Positions 22,901 to 34,900 of a stretch of DNA of 64,000 bases are shown piece after piece. The stretch comes from Alitta virens (lineage: Eukaryota; Annelida; Polychaeta; Phyllodocida; Nereididae), in contig OW028574.1 of assembly GCA_932294295.1 (NCBI GenBank), positions 29,520,145 through 29,584,144 on the forward strand, given 5' to 3'. Both the position numbers and the translations under genes were made by a program. Each line of letters opens with the position of its first letter. The first letter of the stretch is position 1. The notes beneath the pieces are model-generated. The model did not search any database. It had not been told where the DNA came from and saw only the letters and a list, made by a program, of their open reading frames with translations.

Positions 22901-25900
22901 TTGGCACCACAAGGTCATTGGTAGCCGCTGAAATTGATTAAAATGGAAAAATTACTTATGTAACATAAGTCTTGTCTATGATATACAGCATTAGATTAAT
23001 CATTGCACTTATAAAAGTTTATATTGTATAAATATAATTACCTTCATTTGTCACCACAAGGTCATTGGTAGCCGCTGAAATTGATTAAAATGGAAAAATT
23101 ACTTATGTAATATAAGTCTTGTCTATGATGTACAGCTGTAGATTAATCATTGCACTTATAAAAGTTTATATTGTATAAATGTAATTACCTTCATTTGTCA
23201 CCACAAGGTCATTGGTAGCCGCTGAAATTGATTAAAATGGAAAAATTACTTATGTAACATAAGTCTTGTCTATGATATACAGCATTAGATTAATCATTGC
23301 ACTTATAAAAGATAAAGGTTGTCTTAACCTTGGCAGATTAACTGTGTTCCTGGCAAAGGGATTAATTACTTTATATATTAGTATTTATTACTATAAATAA
23401 TAGGACCAAAACAATTATATTTTGTAGTTACAGCAAGGTTATTAGTAGTTGCTGAAATTAATTATAATGGAAATATTACAGCCAGGAAGAGGTGGCCACA
23501 GCTGTATATTGTCGACCATATTTTATATAACTAACTGTATTAACTGAGAGAAGTCCAAGAATTTACAATCTTTTAGCACTTTTTTTTATTAAGATCTTCA
23601 CATTTGTTTAGTGTCCTTCATTGCACTTAAATATGAGAGGCCCTCCTCGAATATAGTCCCACTTCATATAAAAGCCCTGCATAAATGCTGTCTAAAATAA
23701 AACTTTTCCCCCAAATATAACCTGGCAAGGTAGGACTGGCTTATATGGCCATAGGTGATGATGAAACATAAGTCGTCAGATGTGTTAATATGATGTGATA
23801 TATACTGATTGAGATCTTGTACAAGAAATATATATCTTACCAATGAAGTTAATTGGAGCTGCCAGAATAATTTTCAACTGATGAGTGCCCATCCTGTTGA
23901 GCTCCCTAATGGTCATATTTTGAGGCATTCCAGCAATAGCAAAGTTACATTTCCCTAATAGAAAATCCTTATATGGAAATTTGGCTTGCTTTCCCACGAA
24001 TTTACCTGAAAAAGAAACAATTCTTCATATATCAATTTAAGTATTTAGGTATTGGTAAACCAAAGTGTCTTTTCATTTGCAGACATTCTTTCAAGAGCTC
24101 TCAAGTATTATTATATCAAAACATATCAAGGCTTTCAAGTCTTGCATATCCATGATAACTGACAGAGAAAAAAAGGATTTACAATGCATTTATTATATCG
24201 GCAAATATGTTTGCATTTCAAAAGGCTACTTACTGTACTTCTCATTTAGAAGTTGTCTAACTTGTGCCTCCAATTTGCGCTTCTTTGCTGCCCGATTTTC
24301 ATGATCGCCATCTTGGGGGACAGCACTACCTTCTCCTGCTGTAAAAAAAGGTGCATCATCATATCATTTGTTGTTTTTTGCAGCAATTTTCAAGAACTGG
24401 GTTCAAATCTATATCCAGTATTGATCTCAGATATATTTGTTAATTTCGAGGATGCTCAATCCCATCCTAAAACCTGAAAGATGTCTAAAGTTTCCAAATA
24501 ACATGAAAATGCTTACCAAATTTTATTGCAAACTTGTCCCAAAAATTAGGCACGGTGTTGTCGATAAACTTGACAGCTTCGTTAGAACCACCTTTGTGGC
24601 ATTCACCATTTTTTACTATCACAAACATGATATGACCTCCCATATCTTCTACTCTCCGTGACTGAAACCACAAAGATTTCCTAAACATCTCAATTTCATC
24701 TACAATTGTTATTTATACCATGAAATTTAGCTTTTAAAAATTCTAACATATTGTTTTATTACTATGCTGGAAAGTCTTCAGTTTTGAACCATACAGTATT
24801 TCAATATCATGGAGATTACTTCCAGTATTGACAATTATACAAAATCATTACAAATATGTACTGTGATGGCCCCAGGTCACTGACCTTACTAGGTCAGTGA
24901 CCGACTTTGACGCGCACTGGGTGACCCGGACCACGTGACCACGGGGTCTTGGCGGGAATACACCCAGACCGCGTCAGTAGCTGAAGAAGCAGAGGATAGG
25001 CAGGCTGTGCGGCGGGGCAGGGCAAAATAAACTTTAAAACTGGAATACCAACGCTTTGTCTTTCTTGGGGAACCTTACAAATTGGCGCCCGATGTGGGAC
25101 TTGAAGAATCGGATGTAGGGTTCCCCAATTGGATAGAAGACATGGACGACGCATGGACAAGGACATAAAAAACGTTTTGAACCTTTTGAAAAAAAAACAT
25201 GACTTCGCCACGGCCACGCTGGATAAAGGTGCCAGCGACCGCGTGGTTTAGTCAGTTGCAGCGGAGCACAGGAACCGTCAGCATCTACATTGAGCGTCAG
25301 CAGCAGCGACGTTGCGACTTCAAACTTCAAGCTACACATATCTACAGTTAAGTAGAATTCACGCTACAATACTCTACCTTGTTTAGTGTGTTTTAGCCCC
25401 ACGCATAATGCCTGCAAAGTTGCGTAAGAGGCCTGGCTTGGTATCAGCCGACACGAGTGAGCCCGCATCGACTCCGGTGCCGGGCCCCTCGCAAACGGCG
25501 GATGAGTCAGCTCTACGTGCTTCGACTAGGAGTAAAGTAGTGCGAACGCCGGGACGCCCTCGTAGACGAGAGGCCACGGCGGATAGGACTCCAAGTCCTG
25601 GACTCGCATTCACGAGTCAGGAAAATACGCGGACAACCAGCGATCGAGGGCGCCGAAAGGAGCCCTCGCCAGCTGGATATGAGTCGAATGATTCATCCGC
25701 GTCGACGCCTGTTTCCTCGCCTGATGGGCGGCCCTCCGTGGTTGAGCGTGCGGAACCACGTGGCTCAGCCCGGGCTGTCATGGCGGCCACCAGTACTCCG
25801 CAACGGAGTCTGGGTTCTTCGGGGTACAGGCGGAGAAAAGAAGCTATTCCTCCAAAATATGACGGCCAGGGTACGGCCTTCATAGACCACTTAGACGAAT

Positions 25901-28900
25901 TTACTCGAGTCGCCACTTTCAATAAGTGGACGGACGAGGAGAAATGTTTTCACCTTTGGACCAGCGTCACTGGTCAAGCTAAGTTGAAAATGCGGCCCCT
26001 AACTTATCGGGACGATTGGAGAGAGATGGTGAGCCAGTTGACGGCTCTGTTCTGCTCGAATCGTGCCCTCGATGCGTACAGAAATAAATGGTTTAATGCA
26101 AAACGAGGCCCAGAAATGGACCTCGAGACGTATGGGTTGTTTTTATTAGATCTCTCCAGGAAAGCGAACCCCGCTTCCGCCCCCGCCGAGCAGGAACGCT
26201 TTGCAAAAGAGCGTTTCATGGAGACGGCTGGGTCTACTAGTATGAGATTTTGGTTGGCGGCTTTAAAGCCACCCACCCTGCAGGAGGCCATTGATCTAGC
26301 AGTGCAGTACGAGGCAGCGTACGAGGCCACGAAAACGAGTAAGCCTGACGTCGGGCCGGCTGGCGCTATCGCTTTGCCAATACTGCAGCCCGAGGCTTCC
26401 GTGGCTGCTACTGCTTCAGCGTCTATACGTGGCGGCCCGTCCTCTGAAAAAGAGGGAGCCATCACGAGGCAGGATTTGAAGGATTTGGTATATTCGATAT
26501 TAGGCGAGGTTATGTCCAAAGACAAGGGGAAGGTTTATAGTAATACTCGCCGGCAGGACCACGATTATTCACCTGAAACACGGAGGTGCTACCGGTGCAA
26601 GAAGACCGGGCATCTCCGCAGGGATTGTCCTAAGCGAAATGTTGATGATGATCGCTCCAAGAAACGAGCGCCCAGCAGGGACAGGGAACACCGATCGAGT
26701 AAGCACGGTGATAAACGGTCCCAGGGGCGGAGCGATCAGGGCAAAAAGGGGGGAAAGGATAAGAAGGAGAGGAAACACTCGGAAAACGAGTAAGGGTGGA
26801 GGAAGTATCCACGGATCCTTCACCTGCTGAAAAAGCGGCCCCTCAGCCTGCTGAAGAAGCGGCTCCTCAGCCTCCGGAATGTTGGGAAGGGGTGAAAGTG
26901 GGACAGCATTGGCCAAGACAAGTGGCCATGCAGAATTCGAGCGCATCCTGGTATATTACGATTAGTGTAGGGACACGTCACGTGGATCTCCTGATCGATA
27001 CCGGTGCGCAGGTGTCTCTGCTGAGTAAGCAGGAGTACGATGAGATACCTGGCGTGAAACGAGAGACTTTAAGACCTGTGGAAGGCAAGATCTCGGCGGC
27101 AAACGGTGGACCCATCAATATTTATGGTAAGGTGGAGCTCACTCTCTGTCTAGAGAGAGTGCTTTATCCTTGTGAATTTTTGGTAGCGGATATCGGAGGT
27201 CTCCCTGGTCTACTGGGGATGGACTTCTTGAAGAGACACGGTGCATTGCTAATGTGTTCAGTAGGAATGCTGAGACTGGGAGGCGTTGATATCGCGTGTA
27301 GAGAAGGTCGCCCTGGAAAAACAGGCCGAGCAATCTTACACGAAGACGTCCATATACCAGCTCGCCACGTGTCGCAGGTCTCAGTCAATTTGGTGTCCTG
27401 GGGCGTATCTAACGGGGGCGACCTCGTATTCGAGTCGTTGCCCACGGTTTGCCAGGATTTACACATAATGATACCTAGAGGATTATTGGCATCTCAATGC
27501 TCTGGGGCTCACGTGTGGATAGCCAATCCCACGACTGAGAGTGTTCATATTGCAAAGGGTCAAGTGGTAGGTCAATTGAGCGAAGTCGAAAAGGTGGATT
27601 CACCGAAAACGGTGAATGCTGCTGAGGTCAATTTTGAACTCAAGCAGAAGAACACTGAAACACGACTGCCCGTTCATTTGCAGCCTCTTTTGGACGAAAC
27701 TGACGATCTGACCGCAGATCAAAGGTCAGAGCTCCGAAAGGTCTTGATGGAGTATGAACATTGTTTTGAGGGAGGTAAATACGGGCTGGGACGTACGAGT
27801 CAAGCCACGCACAAGATCGATATGGGTGACAATCGGCCTTTCAAGGTGCCGACCCGGAGATTAGGGTGGGCTCAAAACAGGGCGCTGTCAGAGGAAGTGG
27901 ATAAGATGCTGAGACTCGGAGTGATCGAGCCCAGCAGCAGCCCCTGGTCTAGTCCCCCTGTGTTGGTTAGAAAGAAAGATGGAACTTTCAGGTTTTGTGT
28001 GGATTATAGGAAATTGAATTCGTGCACTAAAAAGGATGCTTATCCTTTGCCACGCATTGATGACTGTCTAGACACTTTATCAGGGGCAAAATGGTTTTGT
28101 ACCCTGGACCTGTCATCTGGCTATTGGCAAATAGCTATGGATGACAGAGACAAAGAGAAAACCGCATTCACTGCTCCCAGAGGACATTTCCACTTTACAG
28201 TGATGCCCTTTGGTGTTACAAATGGACCAGCTACACTGGAACGTTTGATGGAGCTAGTGCTAGGAGGATTGGACCTGTCCACTTGTCTATGTTACATGGA
28301 TGATATAGTGGTACAGGGGCCCACATTCCAGAAGTGTCTAGGTAACCTGATAGTTGTACTGAAACGCATTAGCCAGGCTGGGTTAAGATTAAAAGCTAGC
28401 AAATGCGAGTTATTTAAAAGTGAGGTCTCCTTTCTAGGGCATGTGATTTGTAGAGAGGGTGTGAAACCAGATCCTAAAAAGATAAAGGCGGTGCGAGAGT
28501 GGCCAGAGCCAACTACAGTGCAGGAGGTGCGCTGTTTTGTAGGCTTCGCATCGTACTATAGAAAGTACGTGCGTGACTTTGCTGGACTAGCAGCACCACT
28601 ACATGCTTTAACAGCGCACCAGGCCGTCTTTAAGTGGGATGAGACATGCAGCAACGCTTTTAAAAGGTTAATCAGGGCCCTCACGACTGCACCAATATTG
28701 GTGCTCCCACGTGAAGGGTGCCTTGTCATCCTAGACACGGATGCCTCTGATCTTGCGATAGGAGGTGTATTGTCGCAAATAATTGAGGGGGAGGAGCGCG
28801 TGGTTGCCTACGCCTCGCAGTGTTTGTCTTCATCGCAAAAGCATTATTGCACTACGTACAAGGAATTGTTAGCTGTGGTCAGAATGGCGAAAATATTTCG

Positions 28901-31900
28901 GCCCTACTTGTATGGACAGGATTTAGTGCGTTTGCGCACTGATCATCGTGCTTTGGTGTGGTTGCAGAACTTTAAAGATGCGGAAGGAATGTTGGCGAGA
29001 TGGATAGCTTCTCTGACTGAATACAATTTTGTAATCGAATACAGAGAAGGCAAGAAACACGCTAACGCAGATGGCTGCTCACGTATCCCCGTGAGGGCCT
29101 GTAAGCGCCAGGAATGTCCTGACCAAGGTCATGGTCAGAATGTTGACCTTGTGGCTTCCATCACGCAGTGGAACCAAGTACGAGGCTTCCGCACGATTAC
29201 GTGTGGACAGCCTCGAGAGGCGACTGGAATCAGCCCAGGAGAGGCTGAAGGACCCCAGGTGCGAGTGTATATGGCGGAGACAGCTGGAGAGACAGCTGGA
29301 GAGACAGCTGGAGACGGCAGTGAGAGATCTCTGGATCCAAATTGGATAGAGTCTTTCACCTTGGAGGAAATACGGTGTGCTCAGGGCCAGGATATGGCCC
29401 TAGCTACCGCCAAGAAGTGGTTAGATGCTGGACAGCGACCGCCTTATCACGCTATTGTCACGCACTCGGCCCAGGTGCGAAATATATGGGCCCAGTTTTA
29501 TTGCTTGAAATTGCAGCGAGGCATCGTGTATCGAAGCCATAAGCTGCCTACTGGTGAATTGGTGACGCAAATGGTAGCCCCAGCCAGCATCAGACGCAGC
29601 ATCTTCAGCCAGCTTCATACGTCTCGCCTTGGTGGCCATATGGGGATCAACAGCCTCATATCCAAGTTGAGACGGAGGTTCTATTGGCCTGGCTACAAGG
29701 AGGATGTGATACGTTGGATAGGTTGGTGCGATGTGTGTCAGAAGCGGAAACAGGGCGGCCTGAAAAAGGCTCCCCTGCATCAGGTGCCAGTAGGAATGCC
29801 GATGGAAAGGATGGCCATTGACATAATGGGACCATTGCCTGTCACCAAGTCCAATAACAAGTATATAGTAGTCGTTGCCGACTACTTTACTAAGTGGACA
29901 GAAGCCTTTGCTCTTCCTAATCAAGAGGCTTACACGGTGGCTGATTGCTTGGTGACCAATGTGATTTTGCGATTTGGAGCTCCCTATCACTTACATAGTG
30001 ACCAAGGGACTAATTTCGAATCGAAATTATTCCAAGAAATGTGCAAAATATTGGGGATTAATAAGACCAGGTCCACGGCTTATCATCCCCAGAGCGATGG
30101 GTTGGTGGAACGCTTCAATAGGTCATTGGGTGATATGCTATCGAAGTTGGTGAACGAAAGGAGAGATGACTGGGATGACATGCTTCCTTACGTGATGTGT
30201 GCCTATCGGGCTACGCCCCATAGATCCACGGATATCACGCCAAATCGAATGATGTTGGGCAGAGAAGCAATGCTCCCTGTAGATCTGATGTATGGCCACG
30301 CACTCCAACATAAGCACCACTGTCCAGTGGAATATGTAGAGTGGATACGTGAAGCCATGGAAGAATCCTTCGAAAAGTGCAGAACCCAGATGAAGAAAGC
30401 GGCCCAGAAGCAGGCGAAACATTACAATAGGTTGGCAATGGAGCAGTCCTTCCATATGGAAGACTGGGTCCTATTGTTTTATCCGCCCCTGGCTAAACAG
30501 AAACTGGCCCTGAAGTTTCTAGGACCTTACAAGGTGACGAGGAAGATGGGAGAAGTCAACTATGAGATAGAGGCCCCAGCCTCTGGGAAGAGACGCATAG
30601 TTCACATTAATCAGCTCAAGAAGTACTTAGCTGAGGTGACTCCAGATGACATGATTCGGATCCCTGACATCCCATCAGACGATCCGTATTTGGACCCATC
30701 GTTGTATGAGGACGGAGCGAGTGCGACCCCCCTAGACGAGGGGCGGGATCCGCCCTTGCCCGGAGAATTGAGTGGCGACGCAGCGCAGCCTTGGTCTGGG
30801 CAGCCAGAGCGGGGCGGAGCTGCGAGGACAGGAGAACACAGGGGGCGCGGCTTGCAAACACGCGATCCCCTGGATACGAGAAGAGTGGCAGATTCGCGTT
30901 CGAATCTGGATACAGCTCCTTTTCTGGACTTGGAGCTGTCCTCAGCTCCTTTTCCGGATTTGGAGCTGACCTCAGCTCCTTCTCGGGAATTGGATCCGGA
31001 AGCGGCTCCATTTCTACCAGGTAGGCTGAGGAAGCCACCTGATAGGTTAGGCCACAATGTAGGCTACCAGTGAATTTAAGATTCTGGTTGCTGCATATCA
31101 GAGGGAAATAGCACTTATTGCTTGACTTCTGGCACTTTGTTTTTGAGAGTCTAGTGATATCACATGTTTATACAATAAATACCAGTTGTAGCTTCATTTA
31201 GACAATATATAGTTTGATTTTACGTAGTCTTCCCCATGCAAATGATTTTTATTTATTTTTATTAAAGATTCTCTCAAACAAGTGGTAAATGTCGACATAC
31301 TAAAGCGGCGCGTCGCTGCAGTCACTTTCTAGTGACTGGACATTTCGTGTACCTGATTCTCTGGACTGAACACGTGGCCGTGTCCTGCAGAGTGGGTTTT
31401 TAGACGTGCCACCCAAATGGTCGCTACAGGTGCAGCCCTTTTTGAATAAAAGAGGGAGGAATACTGCAAAGGTAGAATTTGGGCACTGCTGGTTAAAAGC
31501 AGGGGCAAAACACGAAATTAGGTAATGAGAATGGTTAAAATGCCTCATAACACTGGAAATATCAGCAAAATAACTTAATTAGCAAGAATTAAGGGCTGTA
31601 GTGGTTATGGAAATGTTTAAAGTACCATGATAAACTTTATATATAGCAAGTTGGGTAATCTGGAAAGGTCAGCAAAAGGGATATAGTTTGCTGGATTATG
31701 GTTACAAGGACAAATGGTTATTTTCTCGTGGTATTGTCATTTAGTGATAAGGAATTGGCTATTTGTCATCATGGAACGTGAAACGTTCCTGATGGTTTGT
31801 TTTATTTGGCTGATAGCAATTGCTGGATTATACATTTAGCAACTACAAAATTCTCACTTTCTGTGTCTTGTGAAACTGTGTCACTGATTCTAGTGACCTG

Positions 31901-34900
31901 CATTCACTGATTCCAGTGACCTGCATTCATGGAAAATTTCCACTGGGGGAAAAGGTCACCAAGTTCGAAACACGAACAGGCACCCCTTTGTATTAATTTT
32001 GTCATTTTCGGTGCAATCCTCAATTAAGAAATTTTATGAGGGGGGGGGGGAGAAAGGGTCAACTGGTCAACAAAGTGATTAGGGTCACATGACCTGTGAT
32101 TCTGGTCACCTGACCTGTCACATGACCTGTCACATGACCTGTCACATGACTCAGAAAGTGCGGCAAAAAGCTGGAGAGCGTGGGGCGCCCTGTCTCACAC
32201 CTTCTGAAACCAGCAGAGAAGACACATCAAGACAAACAGAATTTTAGCGTTTCGAGGACTTAACCAGCACAACTTGGGAAATATAAGGATGTCTGCTACG
32301 AATACAAACAGTGAGGAGGCTACTGCTATGCCAGCAGTGCCCCTGGACAGCGTAGTGGAGGACGAGGGACCTCAGCTGACATCGGCCCAGACGGACATGG
32401 TATTAGCTGCCATGGAGGCAGCGGGCCTCGAGATTGGAGCCGAGCTGGAGGTCTCTGCCAGCGACGCTGAGGTGGCTGCCGTTTGCGGCTTGTCACCTAC
32501 AGCGGAGCTCCCAATCTCCCTGGCCCCGGATTATTGGAGCCCGCAGCGATTGGGTCTCCTGCACCTGGACATGTGGGCTTACATGTCCAGGAAGGAGTAC
32601 GAGCTGGAGGATCCAGCAGTGGAACGTTACGGGGCAGCAGAGCTGCCAGAAACGGCCAGGATGCGGAGGTATCTTCGTCTCCTTCCACGGAGAGAGGATA
32701 TGCCCATTCTGAGTGGATGGATTATTGGAGACCTGGGTGTAGCGACCACCCAGGAGGAAGTGCTGGAAAATTTGAAGAGGCGACCTTGGTACGCCAAGGA
32801 GCGAGTGGCCAGGCCCAGCGTAGAGGGCGAGGTCTCTCCCACCAGGGCTACCAAGTCGCCTGCAAGGGAACAACAGGCAGCTCCGCTTACGGAGTCTGCC
32901 ATGGAAGACGTGAGAGCCACTCCAGCCAGGACCGAGGAACGGCCGCAGGGAGGGAGGCTGGAGGAAATGGAGAGCGAGGGGACGACGGACGATGGGGGGA
33001 CGGAGAGTGACGTCTCGGCCCCAGAGACCACGACCCCAGAGACCACGACCCCAGAGACCACGCCGAAAGTCGTCTTGCCGGCCGCGCCACAGGGTGTAGA
33101 GGGCTTGAATTATATTTGCGCCACGTGCGGAAAGCGCGTGAGAGACCGGAAGTCTCTCACTCGCCACGTGAGCGTGGCCCACGCAGAAGCCTACGTGGGC
33201 TTCCAATGCCCTGTGTGCCCCGCAGCGTTGCCCTCGGACCGGAGGACCAACTTCAGGCGTCATCTGGAGCGGTCCCATGGGTACACCCGTACACAGGCGG
33301 AGGAGCTAACAGCAGCCACACAGCCGACAACAATCCAGGGACCTAACTCCGATGGATCCCTGCCGGCGACGCCGGAGACGAGGACCCTGGTCAGCAGGGT
33401 GCCTACGTCACAGGAGACAGCATCTCCAAGCACCAGGGTGGTGCAGCTGCGCCGCGTTGAAGCAGCTTCAAGCGTGACGCCCCGAAGCCGCCAGACAAGG
33501 CCAAAGCGGCCTCACCCAGCAGCAGCAGCCACCAGGACACCAGCAGCAGCAGCCACCAGGACACCAGCAGCAGCAGCCACCAAGACGCCAACAGCAGCAG
33601 CAGCCGAGGACATGGTGACCAGGGCCCAGTACCAGGACATCGTTCTGGAGGTCCATAGGGCCAGGTCCCAGACGGCTGCAGCAGCTCGAGAGAACGAGGA
33701 GCTGAGGGCCAGGCTTCGCGCCGAAACGGAGCAAAGCGAAGCCAAGGCCCGGCAGTCGGACCTCCTGTATCAGGAGGTGAAGCGGCTGACGGCTGACAGG
33801 AACAGGTGGATGGAGGAGGCCAGGGCTGCTGGATCCTCATCTGCAAGGCCTTGAACGCAAGGTCTTGCAGAGGACTGAACACGACGACGACCTGGACCAC
33901 GCCCCCCACTTAACGAAGCCTGGATACGGACTGGACTTGAACGCTGGACATCAACACGAAATGACACCTAGGCACAACGTGAACGCTGGACATCAACACA
34001 TCGTGCAGGGGCGGACCCAACGCCCTGCGGAGAGTCAGGAGACAATGATGGTAACGAGTGGGACAGTGACTTTTATAATGGCCGCAGTTAGAAACTGTGA
34101 ATAATTGGAAAAATTGTGTCACGGCTAATTATAAGAATGTCCTCACTCGGAAATTACGAGCAGCTGATAAAAGACCTTGCAGAATCCAGAAATGGATACT
34201 GGCCTGTGTCCAAGGCAAAGATGGACTCTGATAAAATTGATGGACTCTATGTGTATTGTTATGTGTTGAATGTTGTGTTTGCAGCGGTGCCAGGGAGTCA
34301 ACCACGTGGATGATGGCTGGGGAAAAAGCCAGCCTCCGGGGCGGACGTGACAGCTTCCTAGTGTCACGCCGCAGGGCGATGGTTGCTGATTGATTATATG
34401 TAATAATTGTGATTTTTGTGATTTAATGAATCTCGTTGATTTTGTGTGGTTCTGATCGTCGTCGCACAGCCTACTGAGTGTATTAGTTTGAATATGGGGG
34501 CATATTCCCAGTAAGAAGGGGGTAATGTGATGGCCCCAGGTCACTGACCTTACTAGGTCAGTGACCGACTTTGACGCGCACTGGGTGACCCGGACCACGT
34601 GACCACGGGGTCTTGGCGGGAATACACCCAGACCGCGTCAGTAGCTGAAGAAGCAGAGGATAGGCAGGCTGTGCGGCGGGGCAGGGCAAAATAAACTTTA
34701 AAACTGGAATACCAACGCTTTGTCTTTCTTGGGGAACCTTACAGTACCTACAATACGTAGAGAATTATTTGTTTAATTTGTTTTTAGCAAATTCATAAAA
34801 CAAACATACCAGTTGTGACATCTGTCTGGCAAAAGATGAAATCCGGCTGCTCTGGTCTTCTTCAGAAAGTTCATTATCTGGCCTTTCTCTGATTTTTTTT

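Larger units (their letters stand above)
24862..34743 (+). mobile_element. Complete young Ty3/Gypsy LTR retrotransposon with extra ORF
   Basis: The 9882-bp element has 218-bp LTRs (24862-25079 and 34526-34743) in which I see no differences. They begin TGTGATGG and end CCTTACA, and the element is flanked by a 4-bp duplication GTAC (24858-24861 and 34744-34747). Inside, in order, are the primer-binding site, gag, pol (protease, RT, RNase H, integrase), a long spacer, a zinc-finger ORF3 and a polypurine tract. Integrase after RNase H places it in Metaviridae. There is no chromodomain and no envelope-like ORF with signal peptide or membrane span. Identical LTRs and open frames indicate a very recent insertion, possibly still active. 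The clade cannot be assigned from sight. Confidence 0.95.
24662..34809 (-). other. Gene B intron expanded by the gypsy insertion
   Basis: The intron is now 10,148 bp. Removing the element and one copy of the 4-bp target duplication leaves about 262 bp, close to the other short introns of the gene. The element lies antisense to the gene. Confidence 0.75.

Noticed and set aside
22293..23460. CRISPR-like array
   Set aside because: The units are 147 bp and near-identical throughout, with no unique spacers, in eukaryotic DNA. Splice borders explain the conserved 33-nt core.
26796..26798. GTG as a genuine pol start codon
   Set aside because: The pol frame is already open upstream within gag and Metaviridae normally frameshift, so the GTG is just the first permissive codon after the gag stop.
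26004..26946. Minus-strand frames of 173 and 125 aa across gag
   Set aside because: Shadows of gag, which has the capsid and zinc-knuckle signatures.
29421..29990. 189-aa minus-strand frame inside pol
   Set aside because: Shadow of the integrase region.
30772..31057. Extra frames in the pol C-terminal tail
   Set aside because: Low-complexity repeats leave several frames open. Only the pol frame continues from conserved domains.
32274..32288. Upstream TTG start for ORF3
   Set aside because: The ATG at 32289 is 15 bases downstream in the same frame and is the natural choice.
32493..33278. 261-aa open frame on the minus strand inside the gypsy element
   Set aside because: Opposite strand of ORF3. 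GC-rich coding DNA leaves long antisense frames, and no motifs are present.
33511..33745. Cys/Gly-rich minus-strand frames near 33.5 kb
   Set aside because: Antisense of the Ala/Thr/Pro trinucleotide-rich repeat in ORF3.
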